Positions 1-8,621 of a stretch of DNA of 33,955 nt are shown here, piece by piece. A model generated the notes under the pieces. It was given only the letters and a program-made list of their open reading frames with translations. It was not told where the DNA came from and made no database searches. The stretch's first letter is position 1, and every line of letters begins with the position of its first letter. The position numbers were made by a program, and so were the translations under genes. Origin of the DNA: an uncultured Mycoplasmatota bacterium (GTDB taxonomy: Bacteria; Bacillota_I; Bacilli_A; RF39; UBA660); NCBI GenBank assembly GCA_946494015.1, contig CAMMBL010000005.1:1-33955 (forward strand), read 5' to 3'.

Positions 1-531
1 ACAAGTAACATGAAACATTTCTCCAGCTCCTTCACAATCACTTGCTGTTATTAATGGAGCATGAAAGTAAATATAGCCTCTATCTTGAAAATATCTATGA
101 ATAGCATAAGCTGCTACACTTCTAACTCTAAATACTGCTTGAAACAAGTTAGTTCTAGGTCTAAGATAAGCTTGTTCTCTTAAAAACTCACGAGAGTGTT
201 TCTTAGGTTGTATTGGATAGTCTTCAGGACATTCTCCTAATAATACAACTTCCTTAGCTTGTACTTCAAAGGCCTGTCCTTCTTTAGGTGATTTAACAAC
301 TATACCTTTTACCTTAATAGCACTTCCTACATGATATTTTTGGATATCTTCAAAATCTTTTAAGCTATTATCATAAACAACTTGAATATGTTTAAAGCAT
401 GTCCCATCAGAAAAATCTATAAAACCAAATTCTTTTTGTTTACGGTGATTCCTAATCCATCCTTCTAATACTACTTCTTTATCCATAAATTCATCTATTT
501 CATCATATAATTTTTTTGCATCTATTACCAT
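1..531 (-). CDS. asnS: Asparaginyl-tRNA synthetase, N-terminal part (truncated by window edge)
   Basis: Reading the minus strand from an ATG at 531 gives an open frame to the window edge (about 177 residues). It starts MVIDAKKLYDEI and contains an OB-fold anticodon-binding domain (VVLEGWIRNHRKQKEFGF, then a later VKGIVVKSP strand). It then enters the class II core (REFLREQAYLRPRTNLF, followed by FRVRSVAAYAIHRYF). This is the AsnRS arrangement, and the enzyme charges tRNA-Asn with asparagine. A Shine-Dalgarno AAGGAGATGG precedes the ATG. The T-box leader upstream (1205-1486), with a likely AAC (Asn) specifier, independently supports Asn over Asp or Lys. The gene is missing from the supplied ORF track because its stop lies outside the window. 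It is probably the second gene of a T-box operon, after the frameshifted editing-like gene. Confidence 0.92.
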   Translation of the reverse strand, partial: MVIDAKKLYDEIDEFMDKEVVLEGWIRNHRKQKEFGFIDFSDGTCFKHIQVVYDNSLKDFEDIQKYHVGSAIKVKGIVVKSPKEGQAFEVQAKEVVLLGECPEDYPIQPKKHSREFLREQAYLRPRTNLFQAVFRVRSVAAYAIHRYFQDRGYIYFHAPLITASDCEGAGEMFHVTC

Positions 532-569
532 AATTATCCATCTCCTTCTTAATTAGTATAACATTTAAT

Positions 570-1183
570 TTATTTTCTTAAAACTTTTTCTTTTTCTTTT
601 AAAGGAATATTAATTACATGTGCTTCTCTATTTATTGTTTTTAGAAAAGAAAAACATTCTTTAGGTTTTATAAAAATACTCATTCCATTATATAAAGGAT
701 GAAATGCAATATAATCAGCATTTAATAAATCTTCATCAATAATTATTTCTATTTCTTTTTTTTCATCATACATCATATTAAAAATAGAAACATTGCCTGG
801 TGTTGATCTTATTAAATCATACATATCATCAGGACTAACAAACTCTAATTTTCGGCATGCTAATTTATCTTTTAAAGATCTTAAATCTACTTGTTTAGAA
901 CTATCTGTTATTACTAAATATTTCTTCTTTTCTCCTTTTCTTTCTTGAATTAATAAATGCTTAGCAACAGCATAATTATCACCTAAATATGCATTCCATC
1001 TACTATAATCAACACAACTTGTAACTTCTTTATGCCTAATACAATAATCATATTTAATTCCTTTTTCATTTAAAGCATTACAAAATGCAAAGCCTTTTTT
1101 TTGTCATTTCAATTCTTTTTGATTGTTCTTTAGATAATACTAAATTTTTAGTAAATCTCTCTAAAATTCCCAACTTCTAACAT
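570..1183 (-). pseudogene. YbaK/ProX-like aminoacyl-tRNA deacylase, two frameshifts
   Basis: The ORF track shows only the last 84 residues, but the coding signal runs back to an ATG at 1183 preceded by a good Shine-Dalgarno (AAGGGTGAT). Removing one base from the CCC run at 1169-1171 and one from the T8 run at 1095-1102 restores a single frame of about 203 residues, MLEVGILERFTKNL to the C-terminus. The restored protein carries RHKEVTS, STPGNVSIFN and AFHPLYNGMSIF. These resemble the YbaK/prolyl-tRNA-synthetase-associated domain family, whose members hydrolyse mischarged tRNAs in trans. It lies between an Asn-type T-box and asnS, 38 bases from the latter, so it should be co-transcribed. Both lesions are single-base changes in homopolymers, so sequencing or assembly error is a real alternative to true decay. 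The family call is moderately firm; the substrate is unknown. Confidence 0.72.
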
Positions 1184-1204
1184 AATATCACCCTTTCTAA
1201 TAAA

Positions 1205-1486
1205 TAATAAAAGACTAGTCTTATACCATAATACTTATAGTACTATGGGACGAAACTAGTCTTCCGCGGTGCCACCCAATTTATTATAAAGGCATTATTA
1301 ACTTTATAATCACTTTTTCGATTCTATCAAATCTAGCAACTGTAACGGGTTGCCCCCGGCTTAGTCTACTTAATTTCTTTAAGCACTCCGAAATGTTATT
1401 CACTATTCATCTTTTCTTGTTTCCACCAACCACAAGATCTCTATAAAAGACTAGAAATAGTTACTTCTTTTCATCAATGTTTTGAT
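1205..1486 (-). promoter_or_regulatory. T-box riboswitch leader (probable Asn specifier)
   Basis: The minus strand contains the near-invariant T-box core TGGGTGGCACCGCGGAAG (complement of 1261-1278). It is followed by a strong terminator, AAGACTAGT/ACTAGTCTT (1211-1219 with 1255-1263), then TTATTATT. The T-box sequence overlaps the 5' arm of the terminator, as expected for terminator/antiterminator switching. Upstream are an AG-box-like AGAGATC, a GGTTGGTGG Stem I apical region and GAATAACATTTCGGAGTGC, in which AAC followed by A fits the specifier position for asparagine. The leader feeds the frameshifted deacylase gene and then asnS. Uncharged tRNA-Asn should stabilise the antiterminator and raise expression. 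The T-box call is very secure; the specifier reading is inferred from sequence position, not from a folded model. Confidence 0.93.
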
Positions 1487-1492
1487 GTTATT

Positions 1493-1521
1493 AATATACT
1501 ATTATTTTATGCACTTGTCAA
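1493..1521 (-). promoter_or_regulatory. Promoter of the T-box/asnS transcript
   Basis: On the minus strand a perfect -35 TTGACA (complement of 1516-1521) and a -10 TATATT (complement of 1493-1498) are separated by exactly 17 bases. Initiation would be near 1486, just ahead of T-box Stem I. The promoter sits directly after the dnaJ stop, so the two transcription units are adjacent. Confidence 0.85.
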
Positions 1522-1541
1522 TTTTTTTATACAAAAAACAC

Positions 1542-2678
1542 TTAACCATTACTTTTTGTAAATCGTATAAATTTATCTACTTCGCTATCATCTAAATCAG
1601 TATTAGCTAAAGATTCAAATAGTTTTTTCTGTTCTTTTGATAATCTTTTAGGTGTAACTACTTTAAAAATAACATACATATCACCAGTTCTTCTACTGGT
1701 TGAATCTTTTATACCTTTACCTTTAAGTCTTTGTTTATCACCACTATCTGTACCACTAGGTATAGATAATTTTACATTACCATAAATAGTAGGTATTTCT
1801 TTCTTACAACCAAGTACAGCCTCAGCCATATTAATAGGTACTTCTAGATAAATATCAAGACCATCTCTTTCATAAAATTTATGTTCTTTAATATGAAATT
1901 CTAAATATAAATCACCTGAAGAACCACCATTTTCCCCAGCATGACCTTTGCCTGGTACTCTTAGTCTTTCACCATTATCAATACCACTAGGTACACTTAC
2001 AGTAATTGTTTTATGACTTTTAATTTGCCCTTTACCACGACATTTATTACAAACTTCTTTATAAGTTTTCCCTTTACCATTACACTCTGGACAAGTAGTT
2101 TTAGTCATAAATGAACCTAATATAGTTCTCTGTTCACTAGTAATAGTTCCACTACCATGACATCTTCTACAAGTTTCTTCATGGAAACCACCTTTTCCAT
2201 CACATTTATCACAAACACTAACAACATCTAAATCAAAATCTTTTTCACAGCCATAAATAGCTTCTTCAAAAGAAAGTTCTACTTGCATTAAAATATCACT
2301 ACCACGTCTTGCTCTACTACGACCTCTACTAGAACTTCCTCCAAAACCAAAACCACCGCCAAATAAATCATCAAAAATATCTCCTAGATCGCTCGCATCA
2401 AAACCAAAACCTGCTCCATTAAAGCCTCCAAAACCTGAAGTTGCTCCACTTTCTCCTACGCCAGCATGTCCAAATTGATCATAAGCTTTACGTTTATTAT
2501 CATCAGACAAAACCGAGTAAGCTTCTTGTACTTCTTTAAATTTTTCTTCAGCATTTTCTTCTTTACTTATATCAGGATGATACTTTTTAGCAAGTCGTCT
2601 AAAAGCACTTTTAATTTCATCTTTACTAGCACTTTTAGATACACCTAATACTTCATAATAATCTCTTTTTGCTGCCAT
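1542..2678 (-). CDS. dnaJ: Chaperone DnaJ
   Basis: Complete type I DnaJ (Hsp40) of 378 residues, the normal length. The J domain holds the HPD motif at residues 34-36, which stimulates DnaK ATPase. A Gly/Phe-rich linker follows (about 70-125). Four CxxCxGxG zinc-binding repeats come next ([32 protein letters not shown]), then the C-terminal substrate-binding domains. It delivers unfolded cytosolic clients to DnaK. AGAAGGGAAG precedes the ATG. It is the last gene of the heat-shock cluster, 31 bases after pepF. No strong terminator follows it; an AT-rich ACAAAAA/TTTTTGT pairing around the stop is at best weak. Confidence 0.98.
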   Translation of the reverse strand: MAAKRDYYEVLGVSKSASKDEIKSAFRRLAKKYHPDISKEENAEEKFKEVQEAYSVLSDDNKRKAYDQFGHAGVGESGATSGFGGFNGAGFGFDASDLGDIFDDLFGGGFGFGGSSSRGRSRARRGSDILMQVELSFEEAIYGCEKDFDLDVVSVCDKCDGKGGFHEETCRRCHGSGTITSEQRTILGSFMTKTTCPECNGKGKTYKEVCNKCRGKGQIKSHKTITVSVPSGIDNGERLRVPGKGHAGENGGSSGDLYLEFHIKEHKFYERDGLDIYLEVPINMAEAVLGCKKEIPTIYGNVKLSIPSGTDSGDKQRLKGKGIKDSTSRRTGDMYVIFKVVTPKRLSKEQKKLFESLANTDLDDSEVDKFIRFTKSNG

Positions 2679-2709
2679 CTACTACACTTCCCTTCTAGTC
2701 AAAAATAAG

Positions 2710-4509
2710 TTATTCTTCATTTAATGATATAAATTTATCTAAGCTTTCTTTAAACATTTCCATCGCTTCTACAAATACTTTAGTATCTGTTAAATCTATA
2801 TCAATAATTTTTAAAACTTCAAGTGGATAATCTCTACCTCCACTTTTTAAAAATTCTAAATATTTATCTTTAAAATGAGGAGTATTACTTAAAATATTAT
2901 TAACTATATAACTTGCTATAGATAAACCTGTGGCATATTTATATACATAAAATGGAGTATAAAAATGGGGAACTCTCAAAGCTTCATATTTAATTTCTTC
3001 ATCAACTACTACATTAGAACCAAAATATAATTTATTTAAATCATAATAGTATTTACAAATATTATCACTAGTTAATATTTCCCCTTTATCAGTTAACTCA
3101 TGAATATATTTTTCAAATTCTGCAAACATAGTTTGTCTAAATACAGATGCTTTAAACAAATCAAGTCTTTCATTTAAAATAGCTAATTTTTCTTCTTTAG
3201 TTTTAGCATTATCTTCCATATAATAAGAGAGTAATAATTCATTAACTGTAGAAGCTATCTCAGCTAGAAAAATTGGATATCCTGAATTTTCATAAGAATT
3301 ATACTGATTTGAAAAATAAGTATGCATAGAATGTCCCAACTCATGAGCTAGAGTTGATACATCATTATATTCACCTACATAATTAAGTAAGACGAATGGT
3401 TTTGTATCATAACTACCACTTGAATAAGCCCCACTTCTTTTATTTAAATTAGGATATTTATCAATATAGCCATCCTTAAAAGCTTTAGCAAGTTCTCTAC
3501 TATATTCATCCCCTAAAACTTTTAATGCTTCTTTAACAATATTTTCCCCTTCTAAAAAACTATATTTTTTATCTATACTTTGAACTGTACTAACATAACC
3601 ATCATATAAATGAAATTCATCTAATCCTAATATTTTTTTCTTAATATCAAAATATTTATAAAGACTAGGTAAATTATCATGTACTACATTAATTAAATTA
3701 TTATATAAACTTACGGGAATAAAATCATTAAACAAACTAGCTTCTAAGCTTGAATTATAGTTTTTAAGTTTACTAGATACAGATAAAGCTTCACAAGTAG
3801 ATGCTAAAGTTGCTGTTAAAGTATTTTTAAAGTTACCAAACACTTTATGATAATTAATAAAGGCATCTTTTCTAACCCTTCTATTTTTAGAACTTAAAAA
3901 GGTGCTATAATTACTAGAAGTAAGTTCTATTATCTTATCATTTTCATCTTTAATAGTACCAAACTTCATATCAGTATCCATTAAAAAGTCAGCAATATCA
4001 CTACTACTATCTAATACTTTAGAAAAAGCTGTTATAATATGTTCTTCTTCTTTAGATAAAGTATGTTCTTTATATCTTAAAATATCTAATATTTGATGTC
4101 TATAATCAGCAAGATCTTTTTCTTTATCTAAATAACCAATAATAACACTTTTATCTTGTTCTAAAATCATAGGTACTACAAAAGCTGTCGCTTCACTATA
4201 AGCTTGATATAAATTATTAATTTTTCCATAAAGTTCTTGATAAGTGGTATTGCCTGTATCTTCATCATATTTGCGAGCAGCATAAGTATAAAGCTTTTCT
4301 AGCAATCTAGCTGTCTTACTGTCTATTAGTAATAATTCTTTAAAAGATGTACTACTATTTAAAAATTTATCTTGCATTTTACTTAATTTATCTATATTAT
4401 TTTTAACTTTATTATAATCTTTATTATAATCATCTAAAGATTTATAAATACTTTCTATATCCCATTTATCTGATGTTTTTACATCTTCTCTTTTTAATAG
4501 TTTATCCAT
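2710..4509 (-). CDS. pepF: Oligoendopeptidase F (M3 metallopeptidase)
   Basis: M3-family zinc peptidase of about 600 residues that hydrolyses short cytosolic oligopeptides. The zinc motif HELGHSMH (HExxH) is present, preceded by the usual substrate-binding strand, and the downstream glutamate region AEIASTVNE supplies the third ligand. The ORF track starts at a GTG at 4545, but that codon lies inside a perfect hairpin (4522-4553). PepF proteins normally begin near MDKLLKREDV, so I place the start at the ATG at 4509. Neither start has a convincing Shine-Dalgarno; an AAAGGAT lies on the far side of the hairpin. The gene sits between dnaK and dnaJ, an unusual position that suggests heat-shock co-expression to process peptides released during proteolysis. 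Confidence 0.93.
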   Translation of the reverse strand: MDKLLKREDVKTSDKWDIESIYKSLDDYNKDYNKVKNNIDKLSKMQDKFLNSSTSFKELLLIDSKTARLLEKLYTYAARKYDEDTGNTTYQELYGKINNLYQAYSEATAFVVPMILEQDKSVIIGYLDKEKDLADYRHQILDILRYKEHTLSKEEEHIITAFSKVLDSSSDIADFLMDTDMKFGTIKDENDKIIELTSSNYSTFLSSKNRRVRKDAFINYHKVFGNFKNTLTATLASTCEALSVSSKLKNYNSSLEASLFNDFIPVSLYNNLINVVHDNLPSLYKYFDIKKKILGLDEFHLYDGYVSTVQSIDKKYSFLEGENIVKEALKVLGDEYSRELAKAFKDGYIDKYPNLNKRSGAYSSGSYDTKPFVLLNYVGEYNDVSTLAHELGHSMHTYFSNQYNSYENSGYPIFLAEIASTVNELLLSYYMEDNAKTKEEKLAILNERLDLFKASVFRQTMFAEFEKYIHELTDKGEILTSDNICKYYYDLNKLYFGSNVVVDEEIKYEALRVPHFYTPFYVYKYATGLSIASYIVNNILSNTPHFKDKYLEFLKSGGRDYPLEVLKIIDIDLTDTKVFVEAMEMFKESLDKFISLNEE

Positions 4510-4521
4510 ATTATTATTAAC

Positions 4522-4553
4522 AAGAAGTAGTCCTAAATATAGCACTACTTCTT
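4522..4553 (-). other. Perfect hairpin between dnaK and pepF
   Basis: AAGAAGTAGT (4522-4531) and ACTACTTCTT (4544-4553) form a 10-bp perfect stem with a 12-base loop, located between the dnaK stop and the pepF start. On the minus strand it is not followed by a T tract, so it is a poor rho-independent terminator in the direction of transcription. It could be an mRNA processing or stability element, or it could bring the AAAGGAT upstream of it closer to the pepF ATG. Function is inference. Confidence 0.6.
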
Positions 4554-4569
4554 ATTTTTATCCTTTCTC

Positions 4570-6390
4570 TTATTTTTCTTCAAAATCGGCATCTTTTACA
4601 TCATCTTTTTTATCTGATGTATCACTACTATTATTATCACTATTAGCTTGATTTTCTTTGTTTATATTTTCATAAACTTTAGTTGCAAGTGCCATAGCTT
4701 TCTCTTGTAGTTTATCTTTTTTAGCTTTAATATCATCTAAGTCATTCTTATCTAGAGCTTCTCTTAAGTCTTTAATTAAGTCTTCAGCTTCCTCTTTTTC
4801 CTTTTTATCAACTTTATCTCCTAAATCTTTTAATGATTTCTCAGTTTGGAATACAAGTTGTTCGGCTTCATTTTTAAGATCAGCTTCTTCTTTACGTTTT
4901 TTATCAGCTTCTTTATTTTCTTCAGCTTCTTTTCTCATTCTTTCAATTTCTTCATCAGATAAATTTGTTGATGAAGTAATAGTAATAGATTGTTCTTTAT
5001 TAGTACCAAGGTCTTTGGCAGTAACATTAACAATACCATTAGCATCTATATCAAATTTAACTTCAATTTGTGGAACTCCTCTTGGTGCTGGTGGTATATT
5101 GGTAAGTTGGAATCTACCAAGTGTTTTATTATCAGCAGCCATACTTCTTTCACCTTGTAATACGTGTACATCAACAGCTGGTTGATTATCAGCGGCAGTT
5201 GAGAATACTTCACTCTTACTTGTTGGTATAGTAGTATTTCTTGGAATTAATACAGTCATAACTCCACCTAATGTTTCAATACCAAGTGAAAGTGGTGTAA
5301 CATCAAGTAAAACGATATCATTAACATCACCTGTTAAGACACCACCTTGAATAGCAGCACCCATAGCAACTACTTCATCAGGGTTAACTTCACGAGATGG
5401 TTCCATACCAAGTTCTTTCTTAACTGTTTCATATACTAGTGGAACTCTTGTTGATCCTCCAACGAAGATTACTTTATCTAAGTCTTTAGCTTTTAAATCT
5501 GCATCTTTTAAAGCATTTCTAACTGGTTCAAGAGTTGAATCTACTAAATCACTTATTAAGCTTTCGAATTTAGCACGAGTTAGTGTCATATCTAAGTGAA
5601 GTGGACCATCTGATCCTTGTGAGATAAATGGTGCAGAAACCTGTGTACTTGTCATACTAGATAGATCTTTCTTAGCTTTCTCAGCAATTTCTTTTAATCG
5701 TTGCATAGCCATTTTATCTTTAGTAAGATCAATACCATTTTCTTTCTTAAATTCACTAACAAGATAGTCAATAACCTTATTATCAAAGTCATCACCACCT
5801 AAGTGGTTATTACCACTAGTAGATCTAACTTCTACAACACCATCGCCTAACTCAAGGATAGATACATCGAATGTACCTCCACCTAGATCATATACTAAGA
5901 TTGTTTGGTTTTTATCTTGTTTATCAAGTCCATATGCTAAAGCAGCAGCAGTTGGTTCATTTATAATACGTTCAACTTCAAGTCCTGCAATCTTACCAGC
6001 ATTCTTAGTAGCTTGTCTTTGAGCATCATTAAAGTATGCTGGAACAGTAATAACAGCTTTATTAACACTTTCTCCTAAATAGCTTTCAGCTGATTCTTTT
6101 AAATTACTTAAAATCATTGCAGATATTTCTTCAGGTGTATATTTTTTTCCTTCAGCTTCAACCTTTTTATCAGTACCCATTAATCTCTTAATAGATGAAA
6201 TAGTATTTGGATTAGTAATCGCTTGTCTTTTAGCAGCAGCTCCTACTATTCTTTCACCATTTTTAAAAGCAACTACTGATGGAGTTGTTCTTTCTCCTTC
6301 TTTATTAGGGATTACTTTAGGTTCCCCAGCCTCTAATACACAGACACAACTATTAGTTGTACCTAAATCAATACCAATTATTTTACTCAT
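4570..6390 (-). CDS. dnaK: Chaperone DnaK (Hsp70)
   Basis: Full-length Hsp70 of 606 residues. The ATPase domain starts with the phosphate-binding [10 protein letters not shown] and contains [12 protein letters not shown] and the adenosine-site [10 protein letters not shown]. The hydrophobic linker region and substrate-binding domain follow ([16 protein letters not shown]), then a charged helical lid ending in DADFEEK. It refolds client proteins in ATP-driven cycles with DnaJ and the exchange factor GrpE. The Shine-Dalgarno AAAGGAGAGG precedes the ATG. The start overlaps the end of grpE by 8 bases, implying translational coupling. Regulation is expected from HrcA/CIRCE upstream of hrcA; no CIRCE is visible in front of dnaK itself. 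Confidence 0.99.
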   Translation of the reverse strand: MSKIIGIDLGTTNSCVCVLEAGEPKVIPNKEGERTTPSVVAFKNGERIVGAAAKRQAITNPNTISSIKRLMGTDKKVEAEGKKYTPEEISAMILSNLKESAESYLGESVNKAVITVPAYFNDAQRQATKNAGKIAGLEVERIINEPTAAALAYGLDKQDKNQTILVYDLGGGTFDVSILELGDGVVEVRSTSGNNHLGGDDFDNKVIDYLVSEFKKENGIDLTKDKMAMQRLKEIAEKAKKDLSSMTSTQVSAPFISQGSDGPLHLDMTLTRAKFESLISDLVDSTLEPVRNALKDADLKAKDLDKVIFVGGSTRVPLVYETVKKELGMEPSREVNPDEVVAMGAAIQGGVLTGDVNDIVLLDVTPLSLGIETLGGVMTVLIPRNTTIPTSKSEVFSTAADNQPAVDVHVLQGERSMAADNKTLGRFQLTNIPPAPRGVPQIEVKFDIDANGIVNVTAKDLGTNKEQSITITSSTNLSDEEIERMRKEAEENKEADKKRKEEADLKNEAEQLVFQTEKSLKDLGDKVDKKEKEEAEDLIKDLREALDKNDLDDIKAKKDKLQEKAMALATKVYENINKENQANSDNNSSDTSDKKDDVKDADFEEK

Positions 6391-7027
6391 TTATATCCTC
6401 TCCTTTATTATCATTATCATCATTATTTTCTTCTAATTTATTTACCCTAACAGAAGCCGGTCTAATAACTCTATCTTTAAGACGATAACCTTTAAGTAAT
6501 ACTTCAAGTACTTCATTATCTTTAAACTCTTTATCATTATCAGTCATTAAAGCTTCCATTGTATTAGGATCATATTCCATATGCTCAGCCTCAATTTCTT
6601 CAAGTCCATATTTTTTTAAGACTTCATCAAAGCTTGCATACATCATTTTAAAGCCTTTTAAAAATCTAGATAACTCATCAGTAAGATTATTATCATCAAG
6701 CCTAATAGCACGTTCAAAATTATCTAATATAAGGATAAGCTCACTAATTAAATCCCAATTAGCATATTTTAATCTATTACTAACTTCTTCTTCTTTCCTT
6801 TTACGATAATTAATAAGTTCAGCTTGATGATATTTAATTTTATCATTCAACTCGTTAATTATTTGATCTTTTTTAGCAATTTCTTCTTTTAATTCTTTTA
6901 TTTCTTCAGAATGCTTATCTTTCTTTTTAGGTTTATTATGACATTCACAACTTTCTTTATCTTTATTTTCACAGTCACATTCATGCTCATCTTTTGTAAC
7001 TTTTACTTCTTCTTCTTTAGTTTCCAT
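6383..7027 (-). CDS. grpE: Nucleotide exchange factor GrpE with Cys/His-rich N-terminal tail
   Basis: GrpE, 214 residues. After a long acidic/lysine-rich N-terminus, a coiled coil begins near residue 40 ([20 protein letters not shown]). The conserved core follows ([12 protein letters not shown], then [12 protein letters not shown]) and a C-terminal beta domain with [16 protein letters not shown]. It dimerises and releases ADP from DnaK. The N-terminal tail contains H15, C17, C19, C27, C29 and H30 (pattern CxC-x7-CxCH), which the usual disordered GrpE tail lacks. Such a cluster could bind a metal or act as a redox sensor, but that is speculation. It lies 7 bases after hrcA and overlaps dnaK by 8 bases. 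Confidence 0.97.
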   Translation of the reverse strand: METKEEEVKVTKDEHECDCENKDKESCECHNKPKKKDKHSEEIKELKEEIAKKDQIINELNDKIKYHQAELINYRKRKEEEVSNRLKYANWDLISELILILDNFERAIRLDDNNLTDELSRFLKGFKMMYASFDEVLKKYGLEEIEAEHMEYDPNTMEALMTDNDKEFKDNEVLEVLLKGYRLKDRVIRPASVRVNKLEENNDDNDNKGEDINE

Positions 7028-7034
7028 ATCTTCA

Positions 7035-8021
7035 CTACCTTTCTATATTTTCTTTTAAATATTCTAGGATACTAACAACCCTATCATATTCCATTCTCTT
7101 AGGTCCTATGATAGCAAGTGTACCTTCTTCACTATCAGTTTTAAAGTTAGTTTTAATAATAGTAACATCATTATCTAGTTTATTTTCACTACCAATATAA
7201 ACTTCGATATTATTAGAATCATCTCTTTTAATTTCTTGCAATAAATCTTTATCATCAAGTTTTTTAAATAATTCTTTTATTTTATCAACATTATCAAATT
7301 CAGGCTGTTCTAAAAATTTAGTTCTCCCTACAACATTAATATCGGTATTGGTAATATCGGTAAAGACATTATAAATAGCATTATATAATTGTTGATGTTG
7401 TTCTACATATTTAGAGATGATAGGTTTAACTTCAAACTCTAATTTAATACTAACTTCATCAATTGGTGTACCAACTATTAAGTTATTAATTAAATCTACT
7501 GTTTTTTTAATATCATCCATACTTACATTTTCTAATGTAACAGTTTTATGTTCTACTTTACCTTTATCAGTTACTACAATAACTATTAACTGATTACTAG
7601 AAAGAGGTACAACACTAATTTCTTTAAGCAAATTTTCATGACTAGTCTTACCTAAAACAACAGCAGTATATGAAGTCATATCAGAAATAACTTGTAAGCT
7701 TTTATTGATACAATCATTTAATTCCAGCGATTGATTATGAAAAATAATTTGTAATTTTAACATTTCTTCTCCATTCATCTTTTTCGCTTCCATTAAATTA
7801 TCAACATAATAGCGATATCCTTCTTCACTAGGTACTCTACCACTAGAAGTATGAGTCTTTTCTAAGTAACCTAAATCTTCAAGATTTGCCATCTCACTTC
7901 TAATTGTGGCACTTGAACATTTTAACTTTTTACATATTTGATTACTACTAACAGGTTTAGCTTGCCTAATATAAGACTCAACAATTAATTTTAATATTTT
8001 TCTTTGTCTTTCACTAAGCAT
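7035..8021 (-). CDS. hrcA: Heat-inducible transcription repressor HrcA
   Basis: HrcA represses class I heat-shock genes by binding CIRCE operators; GroEL normally keeps it active. The N-terminal winged-helix domain (MLSERQRKILKLIVESY, then CKKLKCSSATIRSEMANLEDLGYL and SSGRVPSEEGYRYYVD) is followed by the GAF-like dimerisation region, with the conserved LAIIGPKRMEYDRVVSILEYL near the C-terminus. The ORF track starts at a GTG at 8030, but HrcA proteins typically begin with ML-ERQ, so the ATG at 8021 (328 residues) is preferred. It is first in the hrcA-grpE-dnaK-pepF-dnaJ cluster and lies directly downstream of a CIRCE-flanked promoter, so it is autoregulated. Confidence 0.97.
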   Translation of the reverse strand: MLSERQRKILKLIVESYIRQAKPVSSNQICKKLKCSSATIRSEMANLEDLGYLEKTHTSSGRVPSEEGYRYYVDNLMEAKKMNGEEMLKLQIIFHNQSLELNDCINKSLQVISDMTSYTAVVLGKTSHENLLKEISVVPLSSNQLIVIVVTDKGKVEHKTVTLENVSMDDIKKTVDLINNLIVGTPIDEVSIKLEFEVKPIISKYVEQHQQLYNAIYNVFTDITNTDINVVGRTKFLEQPEFDNVDKIKELFKKLDDKDLLQEIKRDDSNNIEVYIGSENKLDNDVTIIKTNFKTDSEEGTLAIIGPKRMEYDRVVSILEYLKENIER

Positions 8022-8036
8022 CCATCTCACTACTTT

Positions 8037-8063
8037 CTAGCACTAATAATACCCAAGTGCTAG
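8037..8063. promoter_or_regulatory. CIRCE operator 1 (HrcA site)
   Basis: CTAGCACTA-N9-AAGTGCTAG matches the CIRCE consensus TTAGCACTC-N9-GAGTGCTAA with the exact 9-base spacer. It lies just downstream of the hrcA -10 element and 15 bases before the hrcA start, where bound HrcA would block initiation. Confidence 0.92.
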
Positions 8064-8067
8064 TAAT

Positions 8068-8096
8068 ATTGTATGATAAAAATTAGCACTTGTCAA
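8068..8096 (-). promoter_or_regulatory. Promoter of the hrcA heat-shock operon
   Basis: On the minus strand a perfect -35 TTGACA (complement of 8091-8096) and -10 TACAAT (complement of 8068-8073) are separated by 17 bases. It is a housekeeping-type promoter sandwiched between two CIRCE-like sites, so control is by repression. Confidence 0.88.
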
Positions 8097-8109
8097 CTGT
8101 TTTTGCTAA
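8083..8109. promoter_or_regulatory. CIRCE operator 2, degenerate, over the -35 element
   Basis: TTAGCACTT-N9-TTTTGCTAA keeps the 9-9-9 geometry of CIRCE. The left half matches 8 of 9 consensus bases and the right half 6 of 9. It covers the -35 hexamer, opposite in position to the strong site at 8037-8063. Two sites flanking one promoter could allow cooperative or looped repression by HrcA. Confidence 0.65.
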
Positions 8110-8132
8110 TTTTTTTTCATATATAATGAAAG

Positions 8133-8599
8133 TATGTTTTTTGATGAATATCGAATTTATTTATTGATAAACATAGTCCATTTTAATTACTAAAGAAAGG
8201 CTTTAAATATGAAAATATATTGAACATATAAATTTAGATTATATCAAACAGAAGAATAAAGAATATTAATACATAAGACTTTTGGATGTAGTCGTTTTGT
8301 TTATAACTATTATCTAAATTATCAGAAAAATGGAGTACAAAAATTATTTGATTTATGTAAAGATTTAAGTACAAGAGAATAGATTTCCTAGAATGCGGAT
8401 TACATAATAATAGAGATATAAATACCAGTTTAAACATATTATTTATACTATAATTTAAAAAGTTAAATATAGGTAATGCTTTAAATAGAAGAATAACAAT
8501 TAAATAAAAATTAAATTAGTATGGTAGTAATTATCAAAATTTAAGCCTATAAAGATGCGATGTTACTCTATATATGAAATAGGAATCCTTAAAGTAACA
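8133..8599 (+). mobile_element. Remnant of an IS200/IS605-family element (tnpB type)
   Basis: This approximately 470-base stretch holds no intact gene but shows a decayed TnpB/OrfB (8209-8456). Possible element ends are the inverted repeat TATGTTT/AAACATA (8133-8139 with 8169-8175) on the left and GTTACT/AGTAAC (near 8562-8599) on the right. IS605 elements end in subterminal hairpins, and the right-end region of TnpB elements normally overlaps the guide-RNA scaffold. The boundaries are inferred from these hairpins and are not certain. Nothing else is visible in the gap between hrcA and the next gene. Confidence 0.6.
8209..8456 (+). pseudogene. tnpB: Decayed, internally deleted TnpB/IS605 OrfB transposase
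   Basis: Reading the plus strand from the ATG at 8209 through two stop codons gives a typical OrfB N-terminus: TYKFRLYQTEE, then KTFGCSRFVYNYYLN. After about 60 codons, a shift of frame near 8370 gives ECGLHNNRDINTSLNI. That is the C-terminal zinc-ribbon/RuvC-III signature (CG..H.RD.NA..NI) of TnpB. Roughly 300 residues between these ends are missing, including most of the catalytic RuvC domain and the first zinc CxxC. TnpB proteins are RNA-guided nucleases related to Cas12. This copy is dead, with in-frame stops, an internal deletion and a frameshift. The track ORF at 8234-8437 on the minus strand is its shadow. Confidence 0.82.
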
Positions 8600-8621
8600 C
8601 AAGGGTGAAATAAAATTTATT

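Noticed and set aside
2466-2648. Plus-strand ORF of 60 residues
   Set aside because: Shadow of dnaJ: low-complexity Phe/Ile/Ser translation and no ribosome binding site.
8234-8437. Minus-strand ORF of 67 residues
   Set aside because: Opposite strand of the decayed tnpB; the plus-strand frames carry clear TnpB motifs.
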